Shown here in pieces: positions 35,195 through 43,575 of a stretch of DNA of 64,000 bases (position 1 is its first letter; each line of letters starts with the position of its first letter). Location: assembly GCA_031275085.1 (NCBI GenBank), contig JAISPG010000073.1, positions 1 to 64,000 of the forward strand. Direction: 5' to 3'. Made by a program: the position numbers and the translations under genes. This DNA comes from Bacteroidales bacterium (GTDB lineage Bacteria; Bacteroidota; Bacteroidia; Bacteroidales; ML635J-15). The notes under the pieces were generated by a model. It searched no databases. It was given only the letters and a program-made list of their open reading frames with translations, and was not told the DNA's origin.

Positions 35195-36565
35195 ATGAGC
35201 ATTAATAATACCATATGTGCAATTTCGTCACCGGCGGGGGTAGGTGCAATTGCAATAATACGTTTAAGCGGAGAAAATTCTTTTAATATTGCATCGGCAA
35301 TAATATCACAAAAACAAAAATTTTTAAAATCCGAACCCAATAAATTGATTTTTACTGAAATAATATCTGAAGATAAAATAATTGATGAAGTACTTATAAC
35401 AAAATTTCAAGCTCCGTATTCTTTTACGGGAGAAAATATGGTTGAAATTTATTGTCATGGCTCCGAGTATATTCAGAAAGAAATTTTATATTTATTAATA
35501 AAAAACGGGGCAGAAATTGCAGAACCCGGAGAATATACAAAACGGGCTTTTTTAAATGGCAAAATGGATCTTTCTCAATCCGAAGCTGTTGCTGACTTAA
35601 TCTCAAGTCAAAGTTCCGAAAGTCACAGGATTGCAATAAATCAGATGAAAGGAAATATTTCTAACGAAATATCTGATTTACGTGAAAAAATGATAGAATT
35701 AGTCTCCCTAATGGAACTTGAACTTGATTTCGGTGAAGAAGATGTTGAATTTGCCGACAGAACTAAGATACTTGAAATTATTGATCTGATAACAGCTAAA
35801 ATTAAGTCTCTTACAGCTTCTTTCAAATATGGTAATGCAATAAAATCAGGAGTTCCTATTACTATAGCAGGAGAGCCGAATGTAGGAAAATCTACGCTTT
35901 TAAATGCGTTATTGAATGAAGAACGTGCAATTGTTTCTTCAATTCCCGGAACTACACGTGATTCAATTGAAGAAGAATTAATCTTGGATGGAATAAAATT
36001 CAGAATAATTGATACAGCCGGAATAAGAAAGGCAGGAGATGAAATTGAGGAAATCGGTATACAACGAACATATGATAAAATTTCCAAATCACAGATTATA
36101 ATTTTAATGTTGGATGCAAACTCTTCAAAAGAACAGCAGAATATGTTTATAGGCTCTATAATACCACTTATAAAAGAAGATCAACATTTAATTATTGCAA
36201 TAAACAAAATAGACAAAACTACAGAAGAGAAGAATAAAACATTGTCGGATAGCTTAAATACTGTACATATTTCTGCGAAAGAAGATATTAATATCGACAT
36301 TCTTTGTTCTATGCTTGTTGGATATGTGAAATCTCTTAAAGGTTCCAACGATGTAATAATAACAAGTGTAAGACATATTGATGCTTTAAATTCTGCACTG
36401 GATGCATTAGAACGAGCAAAGCTATCATTAGAAGGCCAGATCAGTGGTGACCTTGTATCACTTGATATACGCGAAGCTATGTACTACCTTGGTGAGATTT
36501 CCGGTAATATCAGTAATGAAGAAGTATTAGGAGCCATATTTCAGAAATTCTGTATCGGGAAATAA
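35195..36565 (+). CDS. mnmE: tRNA uridine-5-carboxymethylaminomethyl(34) synthesis GTPase MnmE
   Basis: This is full-length MnmE (456 residues). The N-terminal folate-binding domain has TICAISSPAGVGAIAIIRLSG and PGEYTKRAFLNGKMDLSQSEAVADLI. The G domain inserted in the helical domain has GEPNVGKSTLLNAL near 226, DTAG, and NKID. The C-terminus is FCIGK with the conserved cysteine. MnmE with MnmG modifies U34 of several tRNAs. The three tRNA genes nearby are coincidental neighbours. The last 13 bases of the gene recur at 42848-42860, where a probable accessory block ends, so the present 3' end may have been supplied by the integrated element. Confidence 0.98.
   Translation: MSINNTICAISSPAGVGAIAIIRLSGENSFNIASAIISQKQKFLKSEPNKLIFTEIISEDKIIDEVLITKFQAPYSFTGENMVEIYCHGSEYIQKEILYLLIKNGAEIAEPGEYTKRAFLNGKMDLSQSEAVADLISSQSSESHRIAINQMKGNISNEISDLREKMIELVSLMELELDFGEEDVEFADRTKILEIIDLITAKIKSLTASFKYGNAIKSGVPITIAGEPNVGKSTLLNALLNEERAIVSSIPGTTRDSIEEELILDGIKFRIIDTAGIRKAGDEIEEIGIQRTYDKISKSQIIILMLDANSSKEQQNMFIGSIIPLIKEDQHLIIAINKIDKTTEEKNKTLSDSLNTVHISAKEDINIDILCSMLVGYVKSLKGSNDVIITSVRHIDALNSALDALERAKLSLEGQISGDLVSLDIREAMYYLGEISGNISNEEVLGAIFQKFCIGK
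36553..36565 (+). other. Candidate attachment site, left copy (attL-like) at the mnmE 3' end
   Basis: TATCGGGAAATAA, comprising the last codons (x-ATC-GGG-AAA-TAA) of mnmE, is repeated directly at 42848-42860. The 3' end of mnmE/thdF is a known integration site of genomic islands. No integrase gene is next to it. Confidence 0.5.
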
Positions 36566-36705
36566 GCCACAAAACCAATTAAATAATAAACCTAAATATA
36601 CTACTGTAAATCAATAATATACAATCATTTTATTGATAAAAACATTTTCTATATTTATCGTTTTCTATTGATATTTTATTTATTTTTGTACCACTATAGG
36701 GTAAA

Positions 36706-37467
36706 ATGGAAAGACAAATAACACGCGAAGAACTTTGGTTGAGACAGCAAATCGGCAGTCTTGATGTTAATTATGATTTATGGAGTAAGAAGCGGGAATC
36801 TATACAGGAATTTTCCCGGATTAGCCAAAGTTGCATCTTCACTGTTGATGTCTTCAAAGCAAGATACGATTTCGCTTCTGATAATTTCTCAACTCTTTTT
36901 GGATATAATCCGGCGTGGATAAAAACGATACGAAAGCAGGGCGATTTGCTGGAAGAAAGAATCCATCCCGATGACAGGGAGCAACTCATTGAATATCAGA
37001 TTGAACACGGACAGTTTATTTATTCACTTCCAACCAATGAAAGAAATGATTATCAGCAAATTTTCCAGATTCGTATTCTAAATGCAAAACAGCAATATGT
37101 AAACGTTATCAGCCGTCATCAGGTTATTCAAAAAGATAGCAATGGTAAGGCATGGATTATTATGGGAATTATGAACATATCTCCCGATCAGATGCCTTCC
37201 GAAAAAGTAAAGCGTACCGTCATAAACAGGAAAACAGGAGAAATACTTGCTCATAAATCTATTTCAAAAGAAATGCAATTGAGTAATAGGGAAAAAGAAA
37301 TCTTATTGTTAATACGGCAAGGCTTTCTAAGTAAGGAAATTGCGGATAAATTGAATATCAGCATTTATACTGTAAATAATCACAGGAAAAACATATTGGC
37401 AAAACTGAATGTTGACAATGTGATAGAAGCTATAAATACAGCCTATGACTATAGAATATTATCTTAA
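36706..37467 (+). CDS. PAS-domain LuxR-type transcriptional regulator
   Basis: This 253-residue protein carries a PAS-like sensor domain (about 30-165; FTVDVFKARYDFASDNFSTLFGYNPAW then ERIHPDDREQL) and a C-terminal LuxR/FixJ-type helix-turn-helix (about 190-250: LSNREKEILLLIRQGFLSKEIADKLNISIYTVNNHRKNILAKL). Similar proteins in Bacteroidota regulate neighbouring operons in response to an unknown small ligand. It is the first gene of the accessory block after mnmE. A TATTTTTG element (36681-36688) lies 17 bases before the start. Confidence 0.88.
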   Translation: MERQITREELWLRQQIGSLDVNYDLWSKKRESIQEFSRISQSCIFTVDVFKARYDFASDNFSTLFGYNPAWIKTIRKQGDLLEERIHPDDREQLIEYQIEHGQFIYSLPTNERNDYQQIFQIRILNAKQQYVNVISRHQVIQKDSNGKAWIIMGIMNISPDQMPSEKVKRTVINRKTGEILAHKSISKEMQLSNREKEILLLIRQGFLSKEIADKLNISIYTVNNHRKNILAKLNVDNVIEAINTAYDYRILS

Positions 37468-37678
37468 TTAAGATATTGTTTCCCAAGAGATTTAATCTTC
37501 TCCCTTTATTTTCCTGCTATTTTCTGATTCTGTTCCCACAGTTTACGGGATATTTATTCCTTTATTTTCAAATAATAAAGATATAAAAAGCCTTTAAAAT
37601 ATATAGCTATAAATAGCTATTTATCCGCAAAAGTTAAAGATTTATTTTTGCATGTTTATTCTATTTTTAGTTTGAAAC

Positions 37679-39754
37679 ATGACATTTAATAAAACAGAAG
37701 CACAGGAAAGAAAGTATCTGCAACAAATTATTACTATTCTAAAGAATACTATAAATAACACGGATACATTTATAAAAGAACATGTCGATACTTTAGCAGA
37801 ATATAAAGATTATCTATGGTCGAATAAAGATATTGATCCTCACGAGATCCGTTCCATGAGAGAAAGTATCCTTAATCATTTTGCACGGGGAGAAAATGTT
37901 ATTGACAAGCGTAAAAGGTTAGGAAAGATTCTGGATATTCCTTATTTCGGACGGATTGATTTTAAGGAAAAAAAAGGAGGCAGTAAAATTATTCCTGTCT
38001 ATATTGGAGTTCATACTTTTTATGATTTTGAAACAAAATCGAATCTTATTTATGATTGGCGGGCTCCTGTTTCCGGTATGTTTTACGATTATGAATTAGG
38101 GGAGGCTTCCTATCTTTCACCATCCGGAAAGGTAGAAGGCGAATTGTCTCTTAAACGTCAATTCCGCATTCGGAAAGGAATTATGGAATATATGATTGAA
38201 AGTTCCTTAACAGTTCACGATGATATCCTACAGAAAGAATTAAGCTTGAATGCTAACGATAAAATGAAAAATATCGTAGCCACTATTCAACGGGAACAAA
38301 ATCAAATTATCCGAAATGAAGATGCACGTGTTTTGATTATACAGGGAGTAGCGGGTTCAGGTAAAACATCAATAGCGCTTCACCGGATTGCATATCTGTT
38401 ATATACCCAGAAAGGAAATCTTTCATCAAAAGATATTTTAATAATTTCACCCAATAAGGTTTTTGCAGATTATATTTCCAATGTTCTTCCCGAACTTGGA
38501 GAGGAAAATATCCCCGAGACAAGCATCGACCAGATATTTTCTAATATATTGGATAATAAATATAAGTATCAGAATTTCTTTGATCAGGTAAATGAATTAC
38601 TTAGCAATCCTGCTTCGAGTTTCATTGACAGGATACAATATAAAGCCACTTCCGATTTTATATATCACCTTAACAGGTTTATTTTGCATGTTGAAAATAA
38701 TTATTTCAAGGCTGTAGATGTAAAACTTACAAAGCATATTACAGTTCCGGCTGAATTCATCGAAGAACAATTCAGGCGTTTTGACCGTTATCCGATACGT
38801 CAACGGTTTGAAACAATGACCGATCACATTCTCGAAATAATGACGATTCAATATCGATTTTCGGTAACTACTGCCGAAAAGAATTTTCTGAAAAAAGAAA
38901 TAAAAAAGATGTTTGCCGGAAATAATGATATTCAGGTTTATAAAGATTTTTTTGAATGGATTGGAAAACCTGAAATGTTTAAAATGCGGAAGAACCGCAT
39001 GATTGAATATTCCGATCTTGCCCCTTTGGCATATCTTCACATAGCTTTAGAAGGAAATTCTCACCCGAATTGTGTCAAGCATCTTTTAATTGATGAAATG
39101 CAAGATTATTCCCCAATACAATATAGCATAATACAAAAACTATATTCTTGTCCTAAAACTATTCTTGGAGATGCCGGTCAATCAGTAGATCCTTATGGTT
39201 CATCTACTGCCGATATGATTCAGGAAGTTTTTGCTACCGGAAAAGTAATGAAATTATGCAAAAGCTATCGTTCAACCTGTGAAATAACAGATTTTGCACA
39301 AAAAATTCGTGTAAATTCGGAATTGGAACAAATTGCACGACACGGTGAGAAACCACAAATCTTAAAGTTTAAAGAAGAGGAAGAGGAAATTTCCGGCATT
39401 GCCGATTTGATTTTCGTTTTTAAAAAGTCTATCTATAAATCGCTTGGAATTGTTTGTAAAACAGAATTCCAGGCGAAAGAAATAACCGAAAAACTCAAAT
39501 TATATATGGATGATATTTACTTCCTGTCAAATCAAAGTTCTGGTTTTATACATGGTATTGTTATCACTTCTGCCCACATGGCTAAGGGATTGGAGTTTGA
39601 TGAAGTAATCATTCCTCAAGCCAATAGCAATAATTATAATTCTGGGATTGACAAAAATATGCTATATATTGCCGTAACAAGAGCAATGCACCGATTGACT
39701 TTGACTTATAGTGGAACCAGAAGCGGTTTTATTTCAAGTAATACAATGAAGTAA
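37679..39754 (+). CDS. HelD-like UvrD/Rep family helicase
   Basis: The 691-residue protein has a HelD-type N-terminus rich in helices (1-200, with RKRLGKILDIPYFGRIDF and YIGVHTFYDFETKSNLIYDWRAPVSGMFYDYELG as landmarks), then superfamily 1 motifs: Walker A GVAGSGKTSIALHR near 223-236, LLIDEMQDYSPIQY, GDAGQSVDPYGSS, SYRSTCEI, and VVITSAHMAKGLEFDEVI and YIAVTRAMHRLTL near the end. HelD in Firmicutes frees stalled RNA polymerase with ATP; members in Bacteroidota islands are linked to rifampicin or stress tolerance only by inference. The frame is intact. TATTTTTG at 37643-37650 is a likely -7 element, next to ATAGCTAT palindromes at about 37600-37622. Confidence 0.88.
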   Translation: MTFNKTEAQERKYLQQIITILKNTINNTDTFIKEHVDTLAEYKDYLWSNKDIDPHEIRSMRESILNHFARGENVIDKRKRLGKILDIPYFGRIDFKEKKGGSKIIPVYIGVHTFYDFETKSNLIYDWRAPVSGMFYDYELGEASYLSPSGKVEGELSLKRQFRIRKGIMEYMIESSLTVHDDILQKELSLNANDKMKNIVATIQREQNQIIRNEDARVLIIQGVAGSGKTSIALHRIAYLLYTQKGNLSSKDILIISPNKVFADYISNVLPELGEENIPETSIDQIFSNILDNKYKYQNFFDQVNELLSNPASSFIDRIQYKATSDFIYHLNRFILHVENNYFKAVDVKLTKHITVPAEFIEEQFRRFDRYPIRQRFETMTDHILEIMTIQYRFSVTTAEKNFLKKEIKKMFAGNNDIQVYKDFFEWIGKPEMFKMRKNRMIEYSDLAPLAYLHIALEGNSHPNCVKHLLIDEMQDYSPIQYSIIQKLYSCPKTILGDAGQSVDPYGSSTADMIQEVFATGKVMKLCKSYRSTCEITDFAQKIRVNSELEQIARHGEKPQILKFKEEEEEISGIADLIFVFKKSIYKSLGIVCKTEFQAKEITEKLKLYMDDIYFLSNQSSGFIHGIVITSAHMAKGLEFDEVIIPQANSNNYNSGIDKNMLYIAVTRAMHRLTLTYSGTRSGFISSNTMK

Positions 39755-39761
39755 TTGAATA

Positions 39762-39846
39762 TAAAAAATACCTCAACAATAAATGTGAATGACATTTTAG
39801 AAGTTTTATCACAAAACAATTTTTCAATATCAAAAATTATTTGAGT
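39762..39846 (+). repeat. Diverged copy (left) of an 85-bp coding fragment
   Basis: About 85 bases that match 42653-42737; over the first 60 bases six positions differ, mostly third codon positions. The translation is NTSTINVNDILEVLSQNNFS before a one-base insertion breaks the frame. It begins 8 bases after the HelD-like gene and has no start codon of its own. Confidence 0.75.
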
Positions 39847-39940
39847 TTTTTTACAAAGCAAAATTGGACTTTTTTACAAAGTGTTGTTACAACAATTATA
39901 TATTCCTTTGCATTAAATAATAAATGCAATTAAATAAAAG

Positions 39941-41086
39941 ATGAAGATGTTCCTGAAAATTTTACTCGCAGTTGTTTTGGTTTTTAATATAGCCATTGTC
40001 GTATTGAGAATTTATAACTCATTTTCCGATACTCCGTCTTATGAAGCTGATATAATCAACGATGAGAAACAACATCGTATTCCGTCAAAATGGAATCATA
40101 AAACCACGGCTATGGAAATTGTGAAGGGTGTTGATTTAACAGGTAAAAATGTTATTATTACCGGAGGTTATACGGGTTTCGGGATTGAAACCACCAAGGC
40201 ATTGACCAGTGCCGGAGCACATGTTATTGTATTAGCAAGAGATGTGGAACGGGCAAAGAAAAATCTTCATAAGGTGAAGAATGTAGAAATCGAATACTTT
40301 GACCTCCTCATTCCGGAATCAATCGATGCTGTTGCCGAAAAGTTTTTGGCATCAGAACGGCCACTGCATATTCTGATTAATCATGCCGGTATTATCAATA
40401 CGCCTTTAACGCGGGATAAGCGAGGTTATGAACTTCAATTCGCCACCAATATGCTCGGACATTTTGAACTTACTGCCAAGCTATATCCGGCTCTGGTCAA
40501 GGCTAATGGAGCAAGAATTGTCAATGTGTCGTCAAGGGGGCACCGGGCAGGTGGAATCATTTTCGATGATATAAACTTCCATCATACCGAATACGATGGA
40601 ATGGTAGCCTATGCACAATCAAAAACCGCATTAATACTTTTTACATTAAAACTGGATGAACTTGCTCAAAAAGATAATATCCGAGCATTTGCCGTTCATC
40701 CCGGTCCTATTCCTTCTACCGATATTTTTGCAGAAAGTATGATTGGTATACAATCAAACTTTAGTGTCTCCATGAAAAGGCTTCTGGCAAAATTTCTACG
40801 AGGATTCAATATCACTGCTTTACAGAATTTTGTTCGAAATCCTAAAAATGTCGGAGATGTTTATAAAAATGTAAAACAAGGAGCCGCGACTTCGGTTTGG
40901 TGTGCAATAAGCGAAGATTTGGACGGATTAGGTGGCGTGTATTGCGAAGACAGCGATGTTGCAGTGAAAGTTCAGGATGACAGTAACGCTCCTTTCGGTG
41001 TAAGGCCTTGGGCTTTGGATATGGAATCGGCAGAACGCCTCTGGAAACTTTGTGAAGAAATGACTGGAGTTAAGTTTGAAATTTAG
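39941..41086 (+). CDS. SDR family oxidoreductase, retinol-dehydrogenase-like, membrane-anchored
   Basis: The product has 381 residues, with an N-terminal hydrophobic segment (about 4-20) that could anchor it. The SDR fold follows: TGKNVIITGGYTGFGIETT near 62-80, where the usual TGxxxGIG reads GGYTGFG, NHAG near 138, VNVSSRGHRAGG with the catalytic serine, and YAQSKTALILF with the catalytic Tyr and Lys. It resembles the retinol dehydrogenase/WW-oxidoreductase group used by bacteria for various carbonyl compounds. Direct copies of TTTTTTACAAAG 23 bases apart (39847-39858, 39870-39881) lie upstream. Next in line is an AraC gene 24 bases downstream that probably controls it. Confidence 0.88.
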   Translation: MKMFLKILLAVVLVFNIAIVVLRIYNSFSDTPSYEADIINDEKQHRIPSKWNHKTTAMEIVKGVDLTGKNVIITGGYTGFGIETTKALTSAGAHVIVLARDVERAKKNLHKVKNVEIEYFDLLIPESIDAVAEKFLASERPLHILINHAGIINTPLTRDKRGYELQFATNMLGHFELTAKLYPALVKANGARIVNVSSRGHRAGGIIFDDINFHHTEYDGMVAYAQSKTALILFTLKLDELAQKDNIRAFAVHPGPIPSTDIFAESMIGIQSNFSVSMKRLLAKFLRGFNITALQNFVRNPKNVGDVYKNVKQGAATSVWCAISEDLDGLGGVYCEDSDVAVKVQDDSNAPFGVRPWALDMESAERLWKLCEEMTGVKFEI

Positions 41087-41110
41087 CTACTTTGAAAAAT
41101 ATATTTATAC

Positions 41111-41914
41111 ATGAAATATCAACAAAAAAGACCGGCTATCATAGAGGCAACGCTCGATTATATTTCTCCACACGGAGAAAATTTTAATGTTGAACATCAA
41201 TTTGCTTATCAGGTTTCAGGAACATTAAAGATTATCGACGGTCAAACAACTAATATATTCAGCGAAGGTGGATTTCGTTTTATTGCTCGTAATCACATTG
41301 GCCGATTTTTCAAAGAGTCTCAGAAAAACAGTGAATTTAGGTCTATATCCGTTGCTTTTGATAAGGAACTATTGAAAGAGATGGCCGAAGAATATGGTTT
41401 TGTATCGAATAAAAAATATGATAAATCCCTCCATGTCATAAAATTAAAGCCGGAAGAATATTATATTTCATTTTTCAATTCACTGAAATCCTTTCTTCCT
41501 GTTTCAGATGACAACGATCCATTGGTAAAGATTAAGCAGAAAGAAGCGGTATTGATGCTGATAAAATTCTGTCCGGAACTTACGGATATCCTTTTCGATT
41601 TCGATGAACCAGGAAAGATTCCGTTAGCCCCATTTATGGAACAAAATTATTGTTATAATCTTAAACTTTTGCGTTTTGCTTATCTTACAGGACGAAGTCT
41701 TTCTGCATTTAAACGGGATTTTGAAAAAGAATTCCATACAACACCAGGTAAATGGATACACAATAAGAGGCTCGACCAGGCTTATTATCTTATAAAAGAA
41801 AAAGGAATCGCTCCTTCTAATGCTTACATAGAAGTCGGATTTGAAGATTTATCCCATTTTTCCGATGCTTTTAAAAAACGTTTCAGCATCTCTCCATCTC
41901 ATTTATTTTTATAA
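41111..41914 (+). CDS. AraC family transcriptional regulator
   Basis: The 267-residue protein has an N-terminal domain (about 1-150) that reads like the AraC_N sensor of Bacteroidota, and a C-terminal pair of helix-turn-helix motifs (about 165-267) with LKLLRFAYLTGRSLSAFKRDFEKEFHTTPGKWIHNKRLDQAYYLI and then EVGFEDLSHFSDAFKKRFSISPSHL. The second motif is the standard AraC signature. It follows the SDR gene directly and precedes the flavin reductase-like gene by 8 bases, so all three look like one unit. Confidence 0.93.
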   Translation: MKYQQKRPAIIEATLDYISPHGENFNVEHQFAYQVSGTLKIIDGQTTNIFSEGGFRFIARNHIGRFFKESQKNSEFRSISVAFDKELLKEMAEEYGFVSNKKYDKSLHVIKLKPEEYYISFFNSLKSFLPVSDDNDPLVKIKQKEAVLMLIKFCPELTDILFDFDEPGKIPLAPFMEQNYCYNLKLLRFAYLTGRSLSAFKRDFEKEFHTTPGKWIHNKRLDQAYYLIKEKGIAPSNAYIEVGFEDLSHFSDAFKKRFSISPSHLFL

Positions 41915-41922
41915 AAACATTT

Positions 41923-42516
41923 ATGAAAACACAACAATTATTGGGTACTATAATATTAGCAGTCGCCTTATCCGGCTGTCAGAACAAAACGCCAGCCGAT
42001 TCTGCGGATTGGGATAAAGTCTATAAAAAAGTTGACCCAAAAGAAATCCGCGAAAATCCGGTAAAACTTATTCACGAGTGGATGCTTGTAACAGCGGGAA
42101 CAGAAGAATCCTACAACACAATGACGGCCAGTTTTGGAACTGTCGGCATCATGTGGGACCGTCCGGCAACAACCATGTTCATTCGCGAAATACGCTACAC
42201 GAACGATTTCCTTCAAAAGAACGATTACTATACCTTGAGTTTCTTTGATGATGAATACAAACCTGCCCTTTCTTTACTCGGAACAAAATCCGGCCGGGAT
42301 TCTGATAAAATAAAAGAATCCGGACTTACGCCCATAAAAACGCCCATGGGAAATATGACTTTCGGAGAAGCGAAAATGGTAATAGAATGTAAAAAAATAT
42401 ATGCCGGACATTTCGACGAAAAACAAAATGCTATTCCTGAAATTGCCGAATTACCTTATTCATACGATGACATTATCATGTATGCAGGTGAAATAGTGAA
42501 TGTATGGGTTAGATAA
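41923..42516 (+). CDS. Flavin reductase-like lipoprotein
   Basis: The product has 197 residues and a lipoprotein signal (lipobox ALSGC, cysteine 19). The rest resembles the flavin reductase-like FMN-binding split barrel: EWMLVTAGTEESYNTMTASFGTVGIMWDRPATTMFIREIRYTNDFL and YYTLSFFDDEYKPALSLLGTKSGRDSDKI, in the family order. Cytoplasmic relatives reduce FMN or FAD with NAD(P)H. A lipoprotein form outside the cytoplasm would need another electron source, so a purely flavin-binding role is possible. The base composition (about 42% G+C by eye) is unlike the surroundings. Confidence 0.85.
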   Translation: MKTQQLLGTIILAVALSGCQNKTPADSADWDKVYKKVDPKEIRENPVKLIHEWMLVTAGTEESYNTMTASFGTVGIMWDRPATTMFIREIRYTNDFLQKNDYYTLSFFDDEYKPALSLLGTKSGRDSDKIKESGLTPIKTPMGNMTFGEAKMVIECKKIYAGHFDEKQNAIPEIAELPYSYDDIIMYAGEIVNVWVR

Positions 42517-42635
42517 TGAGGAAATCTGCCATAACTCTTCTTTTTCTTGGTCAGGAAAAAATTGATAGGAGAAAAGCTGCAATTTTTTCTAACATATTCA
42601 TTCTGCTTTTTGCAAACTTTATAATAATCAAATAG

Positions 42636-42860
42636 CTCAGTCAAATACACAAAAAAAATACCTCAACCATAGATGTAAATGACGTCTTAGAGGTTTTATC
42701 ACAAAACAATTTCTCCAATCAAAAACAAGTTGAGTTAATCCAAATTCTTAATTATGCTTTACACAAAAATCCAACTTCTCTAACATCTACCCAAACCGAA
42801 AAAGACACTCCCGATACTTGTACTGAACAAAATCCACGTCGTTGTCATATCGGGAAATAA
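42636..42860 (+). pseudogene. Coding fragment at the right end of the mnmE block (second copy of the 85-bp unit)
   Basis: An open stretch of 74 codons without a start, translating near its start as NTSTIDVNDVLEVLSQNNFS and ending NPRRCHIGK. It contains the intact version of the sequence that is frameshifted at 39762-39846. The final IGK-stop codons coincide, in frame, with the 13-bp repeat of the mnmE end. It reads like a 3' coding remnant belonging to the integrated element. I do not recognise the parent protein. Confidence 0.55.
42848..42860 (+). other. Candidate attachment site, right copy (attR-like)
   Basis: TATCGGGAAATAA, identical to the last 13 bases of mnmE (36553-36565) and in the same orientation. 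It bounds a 6.3-kb block of accessory genes. Confidence 0.5.
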
Positions 42861-43217
42861 ATTTGCTCAATTCAGTTTCCTATTATTTTTTTAATAAATT
42901 CTTATCATATTCTAAATAAATTAAAATATTTTTAGTATAAAATATTCATATATTTTTATAAACATTTTGATTTTAAATATAGATACATATTTATGTTATA
43001 GCGTAGTCAAAAGCTTTGAAATAAAGTTCTAATAGCTTTTTTTTATTATTTAGTATATAAATAGAACAAAACATATGTACAACTGGTTTATAAATAAAAT
43101 CAATAAAAGAATTAATAATTTTATTTAAAAAATTATATATGATTCTGAGTTGATAATACATTAAAAGAGTCTTATCAATATGCAACTAACATATATAAAT
43201 TAACTAAAAAAAGTAGG
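42861..43217. other. AT-rich non-coding stretch
   Basis: About 20% G+C, no convincing frame. AAAAGCT and AGCTTTT (about 43008-43043) could form a weak hairpin. Nothing else is recognised before the small gene at 43218. Confidence 0.6.
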
Positions 43218-43412
43218 ATGAAAACAACAAATTTTTCAAAGTTAGCTTCTCGAAAAGAAAGACAGGATGAACGTGGTCGTTTTGAATCAAAACACATGTC
43301 TGATAGTTTACGTAGCGAATCTAATGAAAGTACACGTAATTTAAGAAGCGAAATGGCACGAAACAGGCAAAGGGACGAAAGAGGTCGTTTTTTGTCGACA
43401 AATAAAAAGTAA
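43218..43412 (+). CDS. Small basic protein with two DERGRF repeats
   Basis: This encodes 64 residues, very rich in Arg, Ser, Glu and Lys, with no hydrophobic core. Two copies of a motif are visible: ERQDERGRFESKH near 14-26 and RQRDERGRFLSTN near 50-62, separated by SDSLRSESNESTRNLRSEM. It resembles, in style, the small disordered stress proteins with KGG or GRF motifs, but the family is not recognised. Strong support for a real gene comes from the perfect 19-bp terminator right after it and its clear start. It may bind nucleic acid, as inferred from charge only. Confidence 0.75.
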   Translation: MKTTNFSKLASRKERQDERGRFESKHMSDSLRSESNESTRNLRSEMARNRQRDERGRFLSTNKK

Positions 43413-43431
43413 TTTTATTGACAACAGTGCT

Positions 43432-43470
43432 AAAAAATCCGGTTTATAAATTTATAAACCGGATTTTTTT
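43432..43470. terminator. Bidirectional intrinsic terminator
   Basis: A perfect 38-base palindrome (43432-43450 with 43451-43469) starting with AAAAAATCCGG and ending CCGGATTTTTT. It follows the DERGRF gene by 19 bases. Confidence 0.9.
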
Positions 43471-43538
43471 ATTCATACACAAAGGATAAAAACACTAGGC
43501 AGTTTTAATGTTTATAAAAAATTTTTAAAGTAAATATT

Positions 43539-43555
43539 TTGGCATTTATTTTGCG
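43539..43555 (+). promoter_or_regulatory. Candidate sigma-54 promoter of the ankyrin gene
   Basis: TTGGCATTTATTTTGCG has GG (43541-43542) and GC (43553-43554) exactly 10 bases apart. It is 20 bases before the ATG at 43576, giving a leader of about 10 bases. Confidence 0.5.
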
Positions 43556-43575
43556 ACATTTTTAAAAAACCGCAA

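Noticed and set aside
42456..42650. 64-codon minus-strand frame after the flavin reductase-like gene
   Set aside because: Low-complexity and basic, with no homology sense, start context or terminator.
36566..42860. Integrase or transposase within the block after mnmE
   Set aside because: All frames were read; no tyrosine or serine recombinase motif and no IS ends were found, so the island claim rests on the repeats and gene content only.
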